In this document: positions 1 through 7,937 of the stretch, piece after piece
Numbering within the stretch: the stretch's first letter is position 1
Layout of the letters: each line of letters begins with the position of its first letter
Source: Thelonectria olida
Taxonomy: Eukaryota > Ascomycota > Sordariomycetes > Hypocreales > Nectriaceae
Direction of reading: 5' to 3'
Length of the DNA stretch: 15,820 bases
Assembly (NCBI GenBank): GCA_020736575.1
Contig: JAGPYM010000149.1
Location: forward strand, 1-15,820
The notes under the pieces: model-generated
What the model saw: the letters and a program-made list of their open reading frames with translations, nothing else
Told to the model about the DNA's origin: nothing
The model's database searches: none
Program-made: the position numbers and the translations under genes

Positions 1-1180
1 AGTGTGAGAGGTTGTTTGCGGCGGCAGGGCGGATGGTGACACCTCTACGAAGTCGGCTTGATGCGGACATCATAGGGATGTGTCAAGTGCTGCGGTCGTG
101 GTTACGGGCTGGGGTGATTGACGACCTGGACGTGTTACTACTTCCTACCGAGAAGGGTAGTGGCGATGGGGCGGAAGAAACATCGTGGGTAGGGGTGGGA
201 TGTGAAGATAAGGGGATGGAAGAGCAGGGGTGAAATAGCTCAGCTTGGAGATCAACGACTTCAACCAGTGTCCATTCAACTCAATTCGACGCTTAATTGA
301 TCAACGCCACTGGAGAGAATGGTTGACCAGGTCAACTCAACGCCACTGAGCTATTCAGTTGATTGAATTGAGTGGTGTGCATCCTTGCGGCTAGAATGGT
401 TAGCCTAGCATCGCCGCTGGGTCACCCGCCAAGCTGTTTTCAATGTGGGATCTCCTTCAATTCGGCTAAAGACGCTTCCGTTAAATAGGAAGGGGAAAGC
501 TGGACGGCCTTATTACAAGTCTACTGCTTGCCGGAAGTTTATTACATTCGCCGACAAACGAGGCAACGATTCTGCGGTGTCTCCAGCAAGCGCCAAATCG
601 TCGGTTGAGAAAAGATATCCGGCTTGCATTATGTGTGGAGGAATGGTACGTGCGATTTTTACGCCTCTTGCGTTGATAAAGCTGGAAACCAAGTGTCAGT
701 GGAGGTGAACTCATGGGCATGTTGGCTTCGCTTCAAATCTTACAAGTTGTTGAGCTCCGCCCCCGCTCTTTCCACAACTCCGTCCATGGGCCGTTCATGT
801 ACTCGGGTGGGTCCTCTGAAAAGGAGAGTAGAATTGGTCCATCTGCTTGCTATCCTCGTTTGCAAAACCCCATCCGTTGCCACGAGCACCGCACCACTCA
901 TCTCTCACCGCAACCAGTGCAGATTTGGTACAACGGGGTGAACCTACACTATATCATTTAGGGAGTGAGGACCGAGTGAAGTCTCTCGAAATCTCATTAT
1001 TTATCTTCTTTATAACTTTTGAAATACCCGGTGGCCGCTTGGCAGAGATTCAGGCATTTGGCGGATGTCTGGTGTTGCGAACCCCGCTTCAGACGTCGTC
1101 ATCGTCATGGAAAGCGAACTGGCGTTCCGGGCGGGGGATATCATCGTCCCCTGCGTAAACGAACCGGAACGACGAGGGTA
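1..1180. other. No supportable gene; spacer with a diverged repeat
   Basis: Short open frames occur on both strands but none has a recognisable domain, a good start context or intron signals. The only structure seen is the inverted-repeat sequence at 250-376, listed separately. A 35-codon stretch around 1064-1180 contains an ELAFRAGDII motif that faintly resembles an SH3 core, but it is too short and has no partner exon to call. Confidence 0.5.
250..376. repeat. Imperfect inverted repeat, possible MITE remnant (copy A)
   Basis: The sequence is rich in TCAACTCAAT/ATTGAATTGA words arranged as an imperfect inverted repeat: CCATTCAACTCAATTC near 272-287 against GTTGATTGAATTGAGTGG near 358-375. 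A direct repeat TCAACGCCACTG occurs inside at about 301 and 336. Three words, GATCAACG (250), TTCAACTCAAT (275) and GTTGATTGAAT (358), recur in the same order and orientation at 13777, 13789 and 13848. That suggests two diverged copies of one small non-coding element. No target duplication could be defined. Confidence 0.4.
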
Positions 1181-1480
1181 ATGAAATCCGAGCAGCAAAA
1201 AGGTGATATCAGTGAGGGAGCTCTGAGTCATACCCGAACTAAGAAAAGGACCACGCCTAAGGCAGCTGGCAGCATGACCGAGGCAATCCAGGGCCTGAAA
1301 CGACTCCTAGAACAAGACTTCAACAAGAGGATGGAAACGATGAAGGCAGAGTTTCAGCTTGAGTTTACACAACTTAGCGACCGCATGGCTGAGGAAGTCA
1401 CTAGGACGACGGTCCAGAATCGCAATCGGCGTGGTCGAATTAACTTGCATGAGCCATCTTTGGCTGAGAAGCGGCCATAG
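1181..1480 (+). CDS. Possible small coiled-coil protein, unrecognised
   Basis: A 99-codon ATG-initiated frame. The N-terminal third is basic and hydrophilic (KKRTTPK). Residues about 30-72 read as an amphipathic helix or coiled coil with hydrophobic residues at heptad-like spacing, from SMTEAIQGLKRLL through FTQLSDRMAEE. The tail is arginine-rich (NRNRRGR). I do not recognise a family. The open frame continues upstream of the ATG without a better start, so this could also be one exon of a larger or degraded gene. The helical content and the ATG are the only support. Confidence 0.3.
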   Translation: MKSEQQKGDISEGALSHTRTKKRTTPKAAGSMTEAIQGLKRLLEQDFNKRMETMKAEFQLEFTQLSDRMAEEVTRTTVQNRNRRGRINLHEPSLAEKRP

Positions 1481-1864
1481 CTTGAAACAGAGGAACCTAA
1501 AATTCTTGCGTTTACCTTGACGCACCTCCTTTCGCTCTCACCCCGTACGGAGCATATCTCTGATCAAAAAGTTGGTGGAAGCGGGGATGCCCGCAAACAC
1601 CACCGGGCAGCAGAGTGGGCGGTGATCGCGTTCTGTCGTATTCTCCCAGTGAATCTCACCACAAACACCTTCCTCAATGGCCGACCTCGAGCGATTTGCT
1701 CTCAGCGTCAATCCTCGCAACCCACGCGTTATTCTTGAACATTCGATGCTTCCCCATGTCAGTGACATTATAATTACAAGGAGAAGTCGAACCCAAGAGG
1801 TGATTCGCCGGTCGCATACATGCTAAGATAAAACTTAAAAGCACCTTTTCCTTTTGTTGCCAAC

Positions 1865-2098
1865 ATGCACTCAATGGGTTTGAAGCTATCCTGGCAAGTT
1901 CGTTTCCTGAAGGATGAACTGAAGCTTGCTGTCTCCCTGACGAATGAAGTAACAGACACGCTCCGAGGATCCCAAGCGTTCGTAGAAGCTTTGATGACAA
2001 GGGGCTTCGCAGGCCCCGACGATCCGTCAAGAGGTGATTTATTCGAAGTATCTGGAGCTGCATCACGCAAGCGTCGCTTTCGATATCCTGGAAGATGA
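1865..2098 (+). CDS. Unassigned ORF or exon
   Basis: A 77-codon ATG frame with ordinary amino-acid composition: helical start, then GFAGPDDPSRGDLF, then a basic C-terminus (ASRKRRFRYPGR). Another frame just downstream (about 2042-2206) also reads like protein, with YLELHHASVAFDILEDELRG followed by an arginine-rich stretch. The pair may therefore be one gene with a frameshift or an unrecognised intron near 2035-2060. No family is recognised. It may be a relic. Confidence 0.25.
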   Translation: MHSMGLKLSWQVRFLKDELKLAVSLTNEVTDTLRGSQAFVEALMTRGFAGPDDPSRGDLFEVSGAASRKRRFRYPGR

Positions 2099-2753
2099 AT
2101 TGAGGGGTCAAATGACATCAGCACAAACCCGACGTAGGGTGGTCCGGCGAATATACAAGGCTTCGCTCATCCCTCGCTCATTCCATATCAAAATCCTGTG
2201 GGCATAGAATATTATTGAGCTGGGCTAGCATATGGTTGTTTCGTGACGTATGCAAATAGATTAAATATATGAGTAAGGTACTGTTTCATGACAACCCTCG
2301 GCGTCGATACATCAAAATAGAGCAGCGACTTCAACCAAGTCGAACAGCACTGGTGAGCAAAAGGCCATTTCACACGTCGCGGCTTGGCAATATAGTTACT
2401 CACACAACCATCGGAGGTTTTGGTTCTAATCGGAGATGCAGTCAAGTCACGCTAAGCCTTTTACTTTGCTGCGACGGCCACCATTCCCCAGACCCCCAGT
2501 TAGGAGTCATCGAAAGGTACGTGTTTATGCACATAAGCAAAGTTTTCTAAGAGTGACGTCATGAGAAAGTAACAACAGTCACATCAAGCACCCTTCGATC
2601 GGATTTTTAGAACTGATAGGCTCGTCCCTAAGAATCAGCTGCCTTCTGTCACCACCCGATATCCTCCGGAACCAAGCGGCCAACGAATCACTGAGTGACA
2701 GCCGACAGCCGACAGCCGGCCAGGGAGAAACGAAAAGCCAGCGAAAAGATCTC
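2099..2753. other. No gene seen
   Basis: Apart from the possible continuation of the preceding frame to about 2206, no coherent coding segment, RNA gene or mobile-element end is visible. The stretch ends in a short tandem repeat just before a kinase fragment. Confidence 0.4.
2697..2717 (+). repeat. Three tandem copies of GACAGCC
   Basis: Three perfect 7-bp units lie 36 bp before the ATG of the kinase fragment. The repeat is short and probably a local slippage product. Confidence 0.7.
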
Positions 2754-2912
2754 ATGAAATTGGTTGCCAACAAAACCGAGATCCCGGCTAAGATCCCTCA
2801 ATATGATGGTCTGGAGCGGTGGGAGCTGCTCGAGAAGATGGGTGCCGGCGGATTCAGTACGGTTTACCGAGCTCAAGATCTGGACGGGAAAGCAGGAGAG
2901 GTCGCTGATTAG
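2754..2912 (+). pseudogene. Truncated Ser/Thr protein kinase, N-terminal fragment
   Basis: The 52-residue frame reads like the start of a fungal protein kinase: a charged leader, then ERWELLEKMGAGGFSTVYRA. That contains the glycine-rich ATP loop (GxGxFSxVY) preceded by the WxLLEKMG strand. It fits the CaMK/RCK-like kinases (Srk1/Rck2 type) best, from memory. The frame then reaches GEVAD and stops where the family continues with the VAIK lysine strand. After the stop the same frame keeps a little kinase-like helix (QQVQHAKVAREVQNEF) and stops again. The catalytic lysine, the HRD and DFG motifs and the rest of the fold are absent. It is a broken 5' fragment, not a working kinase. Confidence 0.65.
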
Positions 2913-3193
2913 CAATCTGAGACTAAACAGCAAGTACAGCACGCAAAAGTCGCCAGAGAGGTGCAAAACGAATTCATTGCCTGATTCGGAGCAATACCTT
3001 CGGCCCCGTTAAAGAAAACATCGAAGCCACATCCTGTGAAGGTCGCCTTGATCTTCTCCTTTAATGTCCGGCATTAACGGCACCAGATGACAGACATTTG
3101 TAGCCGTGTTCCAACAGTAGTTCTGTTATCACTCTCAACCACGACAATCCATAATAAAGCCTAGCTTCAGCCTACCATCCCAAAGTTGAAATC
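2913..3193. other. Decayed kinase tail and 3' spacer
   Basis: The first 70 bases or so look like continuation of the kinase frame with stops. The rest is the 3' flank of the minus-strand gene that ends at 3194. Nothing else is recognisable. Confidence 0.4.
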
Positions 3194-3535
3194 CTAACGC
3201 GGAACCTTCTGTTGCAGCGGATCATCAGGAGAACGATCTGCCATTGCGTTTTCCTGACTCTCAGTAGGGTTGGGCTTGTGAAGAGGATCGATGGCCGACC
3301 GATCGGCAGCCACATCCTCCTCAGACTCTGTTGGTTGCGGTGCGTGCTCTTGCATGGGGGACATGGTTTCTGCAGGCCTCTTGAAGGGGTTTGGCTGTTT
3401 AGAGGACGGTCTTGTCGCGATCGTCCGAGCAGGAGTCGTCCGGAACTGGAGAGGACTGAGGGGAGCTATGTTCCTTCTGGACACGCCAATGAAGAGCGCT
3501 GTGGAACGAGTTTTTGAGAACCCTGCGTGACACAT
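3194..3535 (-). CDS. Small, probably mitochondrial conserved fungal protein
   Basis: An intact 113-residue ATG frame on the minus strand. Residues 1-45 are rich in Arg, Ser and Thr with almost no acidic residues (TRSTALF, SRRNIAP, FRTTPARTIAT), which is typical of a mitochondrial presequence. The C-terminal half holds an internal duplication: PTESEEDVAADRSAIDPLHK is followed by PTESQENAMADRSPDDPLQQ. Short fungal proteins pairing a mitochondrial leader with an ESxxDVxADR-type acidic segment are familiar to me as conserved hypotheticals, but no function is known to me. No intron is needed. Transcription would start in the AT-rich region above 3540. It is one of the few apparently undamaged host genes here. 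Confidence 0.6.
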   Translation of the reverse strand: MCHAGFSKTRSTALFIGVSRRNIAPLSPLQFRTTPARTIATRPSSKQPNPFKRPAETMSPMQEHAPQPTESEEDVAADRSAIDPLHKPNPTESQENAMADRSPDDPLQQKVPR

Positions 3536-3540
3536 GTGGC

Positions 3541-3753
3541 TTGGTTTGAATTCAAGTAGAGTTTTGATTAAATAGAATGAAGAACGTAATTGTGGTGTTA
3601 TTTTTAAGAGAGTTGGAAGAGTTATGTAGAAGGGAAGTTGAGTTTCTTTATTGCCTTAAGAGGCAGAGCTTATAGCGCATTAACGTTTAATTAGATAATT
3701 TTGTGGCTAGCGGTTATTAACATAAATTCTAATAATAATTAAAAGCCAACCAG
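3541..3753. other. AT-rich spacer
   Basis: This stretch is strongly AT-rich compared with the rest of the window, with runs of A/T and TTAATTAGATAA-like words. No open frame of note. It probably holds the promoter of the small minus-strand gene on its left, but no distinct element can be assigned. Confidence 0.5.
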
Positions 3754-3870
3754 CTATTCTGAATCTTCTAATTCGTCACATTCAACCCGTCTCGTTGTTG
3801 TCCTGACATTTGCAATCGATGCAAAGAGCTTATTTGGATCTTTTTCAACAGCAGCTCTTTTCCTCTTTTT
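3754..3870 (-). pseudogene. Lysine-rich C-terminal fragment, possible transposase tail
   Basis: In the frame next to that of the ankyrin fragment, the minus strand reads 38 codons beginning KKRKRAAVEKDPNKLFASI and ending in an acidic tail and stop. A basic run followed by DPNxxFA resembles C-termini of some fungal pogo/Fot1-like transposases as I remember them. The resemblance is weak and no catalytic part is present. It could also be a chance frame. It abuts the ankyrin stop codon, so it may mark the junction where that gene was truncated. Confidence 0.2.
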
Positions 3871-4287
3871 TAATTGGGCTCATAGCCTCCCACGGCGGCA
3901 TACCATAGCGGCGTCCGACCATGCCCATCTTGCAAGTTGACATCGGCCTTGCCCGTCTTAACCAATAGCTCTATGACGCCTTTATGACCTCCCGCTGCGG
4001 CATACGACAGCGGCGTCCGACTGTAAGTATCCTTCGCGTCGGTTTCGACTGTTTTCTGAAGGAGGCAATTAGTCGCTTCCTCAACTCCGAAGTATGTCGC
4101 CAAATGAAGTCCCGTCATTTGCCTCGGAACTTGTTGGCTGTACTGTCGATACCATAGGTGCTTTGAGTACCCCTCGTTTGGGATTAATACTTCGCTCGAT
4201 GCCTCGACTTGAGCTTTTTCCTCGAGAAATTTCACGACGTCCGGACAAGAAGTCGGAGCATCGCGAGCTTGATGTCCCCAGTCACGC
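3870..4287 (-). pseudogene. Ankyrin-repeat C-terminal fragment, NACHT-ankyrin (NLR-like)
   Basis: The minus-strand frame starts at the end of the hAT element and runs to a stop at 3872-3870. It has a linker, SARDWGHQARDAPTSCPDVV, then QQVPRQMTGLHLATYFGVEE, then two clear ankyrin repeats: RTPLSYAAAGGHKGVIELL and RTPLWYAAVGGYE. The (A)ARDWGHxAR segment and the PRQMTGLHLAxYFGVEE segment are typical of the region just before the ankyrin repeats in fungal NACHT-ankyrin proteins (family knowledge, from memory). The N-terminal NACHT part is missing: the frame enters the hAT inverted repeat upstream. The last repeat is cut short by a stop. This is a remnant of an NLR-like receptor gene, which in fungi would act in non-self recognition. 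Confidence 0.65.
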
Positions 4288-4309
4288 GCAGACTTGCCTA
4301 TCCTGATAT
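4288..4309 (+). repeat. Left terminal inverted repeat of hAT element
   Basis: Begins GCAGACTTGCCTATCC and is the exact reverse complement of 7102-7123 over 22 bases. Confidence 0.8.
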
Positions 4310-4364
4310 CATATCCGATATGATAAATTATCCTGATATCGGAATAACACACTATCCTGATATG
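4299..4364 (+). repeat. Subterminal TATCCTGATAT repeats, left end
   Basis: Three copies of TATCCTGATAT begin at 4299, 4329 and 4353, interleaved with ATATCCGATATGATA-type palindromes. hAT elements often carry such arrays as transposase-binding sites. That role is inferred from position and repetition. Confidence 0.65.
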
Positions 4365-4448
4365 ATATCAGCATAGCAGCTTTAGCAGCTTTAGCAGACA
4401 TGATATAATAGAAGATACATAGTTTTGAAGGGATCGTTTCGGGTATTA

Positions 4449-6880
4449 TTAATCTAGATCATCATCCGAATCAACCCGAACTCCACTGTTGAGTTCGCCA
4501 TCCACAACAAGCCCTCTACCACCACGTGATGATGGTATAATAAGTTCTTCACGTAGCCAGTTGCCGATGCATTCGACCTTCTCCAGGTTGGCACATGACA
4601 TCCTTTCGCGATCCCATGATAAGGTACGTCTCCCTCCACTGAATACTTACTCAGGGTCAGCGGAACCAGGTAGAACAGATAGAACATCGATGGCCATTCG
4701 ACTGAGACGCGGGTATGTCCGAATCTGGTCTCTCAAGCACCACCAGGTAAGTGGAGAACCTTCAATTTTGACGGGCTGAGCACGGATAAAATTTTCGAAA
4801 TCATCTACATCCCTGGTCAGGTCCTCAGCGACCATCATCTCGTTTAAGAGCCGATCAAGCTCGTTCAGCTGTGCCTGCCTCGGACTGGATGTCCCGCCCG
4901 GCGACGAAGGTCCAAGGCCGGGTGCCATTTTATATTCTTTCTCCCATATTGCACGTGCGTGTCGAATAGCAGTTGTTGCCCACTCCTCCTTCCAGTGTAT
5001 CTCGAGGTAGCGAGCTCGCTTTGACGGGTCGAGAAGGAGAGCAGTTGCATAGATAGGTGACTCTTCGGACAGGGTATAATACTTATCAAGCACGAACCAA
5101 CCCATATCAATCGAGTGTAGCATGAGAGGGTCATATGTCTGCTCTGCTTGATAGAGTTCCTACGGCGAAGATGAAAAGGCTGGCTTAGTGGTTTTGGATC
5201 AGATGGAAATGGGGGTGAGACTATTTACCTTCTTCTGTTCGTAATGTCGAAGTAGTATATCCATGATCATAAGGTTCTGAGAGAGTGTTGTTGTTGCGCC
5301 TTGAGCCCATAAAGTCGTAGACGTGAAGGGCTGGAGGAATGCATGTAATCCTAATCCGAAGAGGTAAGAATATCATCACCCAAAGCCTTATCATGGTCAA
5401 GCAGGAACTGCTTAACACATTGCTTTTTCCTCATCAGATTGTCGATCATTCTATACCATGAATTCCAGCGTGTGTCATTATCGATGCCAAGTCGTAACTG
5501 AATTCGTTCATCCCATGCATCACTGTGGACGGCCGAGTTGCGTAGCCATGACGCGATCCGGTGCAATTTGCGTAGGGCGGGAATCATAAACCGGACCTTC
5601 CTATCAGCAGCGCTCTCCAATCTATTATTACCTGGCCCTGGAGGAGAATTCCCCTTTGAGGCTGACACCTTCTGGGGAGCAAAATCCCTGGAGCATTTCG
5701 TTCGAGCTATATTTTGATCCGGCTTGTTTGGTGCGTCATCACTAGATGCGCCGTACGCAACGGGATAAATTCGTCCATACAGGTCATCACCGGTGGCGCC
5801 GCTGGCGACATCGAGGGCCGCCCGAAGTGCTTCGCGTGAAGATGCGAAAAGCGCGGCTTGAAGGGATAGGTTGATGATATGAAGGATGCAGCGGATACAG
5901 TGATGTTTTGGATCCCAATCCATCTACACAGGGTCAGACCTAGAAAGGACAAATAAGGCAGGATGCCACGTACTTGATGTTCCTGCTTAAGTCTGATTGA
6001 TAAATTGTCCAAGCACGTGTCGTTGGATGTTGCATTATCGCCAGTATGGCAGCCAAGTTGATCCGTAATACCATAATGGACTAGTGTAGAGAAGATCAGT
6101 CGAGACTGATGCTCACCGGAGTGGCTGTGTCGAATCTCTCGTAGGCCAAGGAGGGCTCTCCTGAGTTGGTAATCCTTGTCAACCCACCGTGCACACACTG
6201 CTAGCATTCCATGGCGATGTGGTGACGTCCAAAGATCAGATGAGATGTGGACCTTCAAAACGGCGCTTTGTAGCATAGCTTTCAACTGCGACTGGTACAG
6301 GCTAAAGTTTGCCGTTATGTGATGCATTGCTTCATGTCGTGAAGTCATGATCAGGTCCTCGATCGCGGGATTACAGGCCAGCATGACATCCTGCATCTCA
6401 TCCCACGTAACCGCTGAGAAGGGTAGTCGACGCCGTGTGAGGAGAGCGACCATGCTCTCGGTATAACGCTGGGAATTGAAAACGCTACGCAGAGCTGATT
6501 CTGATGGATCTTGCCGCATAGTAATCATTAAGCCTAGCTTGTTTTAACGGAGGACCGGTGTCCGATGACCGCTCGAGTATTGTGCGATCCGAAGAGTGGA
6601 TGGCGTTGCCGTGTTTGCGCTTCGCATGGTACAGGGCGTTATCGCGTTTCGGATTTGACCAGGTTTGATCTGGGGAACAGAGAAGGCATTCATAGACTAC
6701 TGCACCCTTCGTCCTACGCTTCCCCGATGGTCCTAGTTGGCCCTTATTCGGATATGTCGCGCGGAATATGCAGTCGAAGTTCAGGATCTCAGATGGCACT
6801 GATTCTGCATCAACAACAGAATCATTGGCCATCGGAGAATGTGAAGTATAGTCTGTAGGCTGGTGTGATGGCGAGGCCAT
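4449..6880 (-). pseudogene. hAT transposase with BED finger, broken
   Basis: The minus-strand gene starts at ATG 6880. An N-terminal BED zinc finger is visible (CLLC ... HAKRKH). It is followed by TRRRLPFSAVTWDEM, then HISSDLWTSP with the first catalytic Asp (codon 6237-6235), then GDNATSND with the second (codon 6039-6037), then LGIDNDTRWNSWYRM. The C-terminus is the dimerisation region: SPLTWWCLRDQ, then SADPE, VFSGGRRTLSWDRERM and IGNWLREEL, ending with the stop at 4451-4449. Two good introns are seen: 5973-5924 (50 nt, GTACGT/CTGAC/TGTAG) and 5228-5160 (69 nt, GTAAAT/CGTAG). Four lesions are seen: a frame change at about 6528-6490, TAG at 5353-5351 where the family has Trp, a lost base near 5340, and TAA at 4649-4647 just before VFSGG. 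The stops are consistent with transition mutations. The family assignment is secure; the gene cannot make a full protein as written. Confidence 0.85.
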
Positions 6881-6993
6881 ACTTGGGATACTTGGAAGAA
6901 TAAAGAAAGTTGTGTCGACTGGTCGACATACTTGAATCAGGCGGTGAGACTTTAACCAATATAATAAAACCTGAACAATCAGGGTTGGCAGTT

Positions 6994-7112
6994 TATCCTG
7001 ATATCTATCTTGATATCAGGATAAGAGAGCCTAGCTTTATCCGATATCCGATATATATCATATCGGATATATCAGGATAGCAGGGATGATATCAGGATAG
7101 CATATCAGGATA
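6994..7112 (-). repeat. Subterminal TATCCTGATAT repeats, right end
   Basis: One copy in forward orientation (6994) and four in reverse (7012-7023, 7069-7079, 7088-7099, 7102-7112). Between them is a TATCCGATATCCGATATATA hairpin at about 7039-7066. It mirrors the array at the left end and points inward, as expected for transposase-binding sites. Confidence 0.65.
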
Positions 7113-7123
7113 GGCAAGTCTGC
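7102..7123 (-). repeat. Right terminal inverted repeat of hAT element
   Basis: Exact reverse complement of 4288-4309. The flanks outside the pair (GTCACGC on the left, ATAACCG on the right) do not match in direct orientation. Confidence 0.8.
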
Positions 7124-7591
7124 ATAACCGCAGTCTCGTTGCGTATTACTGTCCTTCTTAGTTGATTCTTGTTCTGATGGAGCCTCGATTAATCATCATG
7201 TCATCAAGGTTATGTAATTATACAGGTTGAGCTACATATTTTACCTCATGAGGACGTGAATCAAAAACTTTATGCTCGGGCCCCCTCTCTGGCTAGCCAT
7301 ATACCTGGGGAAAGCCTCAAGTGGTGATAGATAGTCAAACATGATTAGAGAGAGAATGCAGAGCCTGTCATGGCTTGGGTTCTTAAGGGCTGGAGGCTAT
7401 ACGAGTTTGTCAGAAGCCAAAACACACAAGTGGACGGTGGACCAAGGACTACCGGTAGACATGCCAGCGCTCTGCATATTGCATATTGATCACGGGCTGC
7501 ATTACACACCAAGTACAGGGTGACGGGAAATCGACCTCTATGTTTGGAGGTTGAGGATGCATTTCTTGGATGTTCATGGTGCCGCTTTTAG
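7124..7591. other. Flank between two transposons; possible exon start
   Basis: No clear gene. A 60-codon plus-strand frame (7341-7523) has no recognisable features. CTTTTAG at 7585-7591 would make a good splice acceptor for the reading frame that is interrupted by the next transposon, but no convincing donor and upstream exon was found. Confidence 0.35.
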
Positions 7592-7644
7592 AGGCCATTT
7601 TCCCTGCCGTACCTCGACGCTGACCCGCTCCCCGTGCCCCTCTA

Positions 7645-7676
7645 CGGTCGCACATTACCACATGGGTGACAAAACC
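7645..7676 (+). repeat. Left terminal inverted repeat of integrase transposon
   Basis: Begins CGGTCGCACATTACC. Bases 7645-7671 are the perfect reverse complement of 11179-11205; one mismatch (7672) then four more matches follow. Preceded by TA. Confidence 0.9.
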
Positions 7677-7734
7677 ATGTACGACAATGACTGGAGCTAT
7701 TTCGCACATAGGCTTTCGGCGTTTTTATATGGGG

Positions 7735-7742
7735 CTACAGTA
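7735..7742 (+). repeat. Left subterminal motif CTACAGTA
   Basis: Lies at offset 90 from the left terminus. The same 8-mer, inverted, lies at offset 90 from the right terminus (11108-11115), while the sequence around it is not conserved. Likely an internal transposase-binding site, by inference. Confidence 0.55.
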
Positions 7743-7937
7743 TTGATATGATAGCGCACTGTTTTCAATGTAGCAGAGCTGATGCAATACCAAGCGGTGC
7801 TGATGCCATTCCATCGGCGCCGAAGCTCCGATAATGCCGGTTCAGAGGGGCCGGGATATTGCAGCTGGGAGCCTTGGAAGGAGGTATGAACTCCGACCTC
7901 TACCACGATCTCGAATCCCTGGTCTGCGTCTCGCACA

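Larger units (their letters stand above)
4288..7123 (-). mobile_element. hAT-family DNA transposon, 2.8 kb, degenerate
   Basis: The unit is bounded by 22-bp perfect inverted repeats (4288-4309 and 7102-7123) and contains one minus-strand transposase gene of hAT type. Repeated TATCCTGATAT motifs lie just inside both ends. The left end cuts into an ankyrin gene fragment. hAT insertion normally leaves an 8-bp direct duplication, and none is visible at these ends. The boundaries may therefore have been rearranged, the true termini may lie a few bases off, or the ends may belong to a nested element. The encoded transposase is damaged, so the copy is not autonomous as written. Confidence 0.7.

Noticed and set aside
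12..961. Several 70-105 codon frames on both strands
   Set aside because: They overlap each other, several start at non-ATG codons, and none shows a domain or splice signals.
1064..1180. SH3-like core motif ELAFRAGDIIVP in a third frame
   Set aside because: Only about 35 codons, missing the other SH3 strands, and no adjoining exon found.
4449..6880. Heavy RIP (repeat-induced point mutation) of the hAT copy
   Set aside because: The two stop codons could come from C-to-T type transitions, but base composition and motifs are otherwise well preserved, so wholesale RIP is not supported.
3158..7037. AGCCTAGCTT occurring three times (3158, 6531, 7028)
   Set aside because: No common context, spacing or element boundary; treated as chance or a trivial repeat.
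4288..7130. Rejoining the ankyrin gene across the hAT element to read YAARDWGH
   Set aside because: The TAT GCA at the right flank fits the family motif, but the codons before it do not resemble the upstream part of a NACHT-ankyrin protein and soon reach stops.
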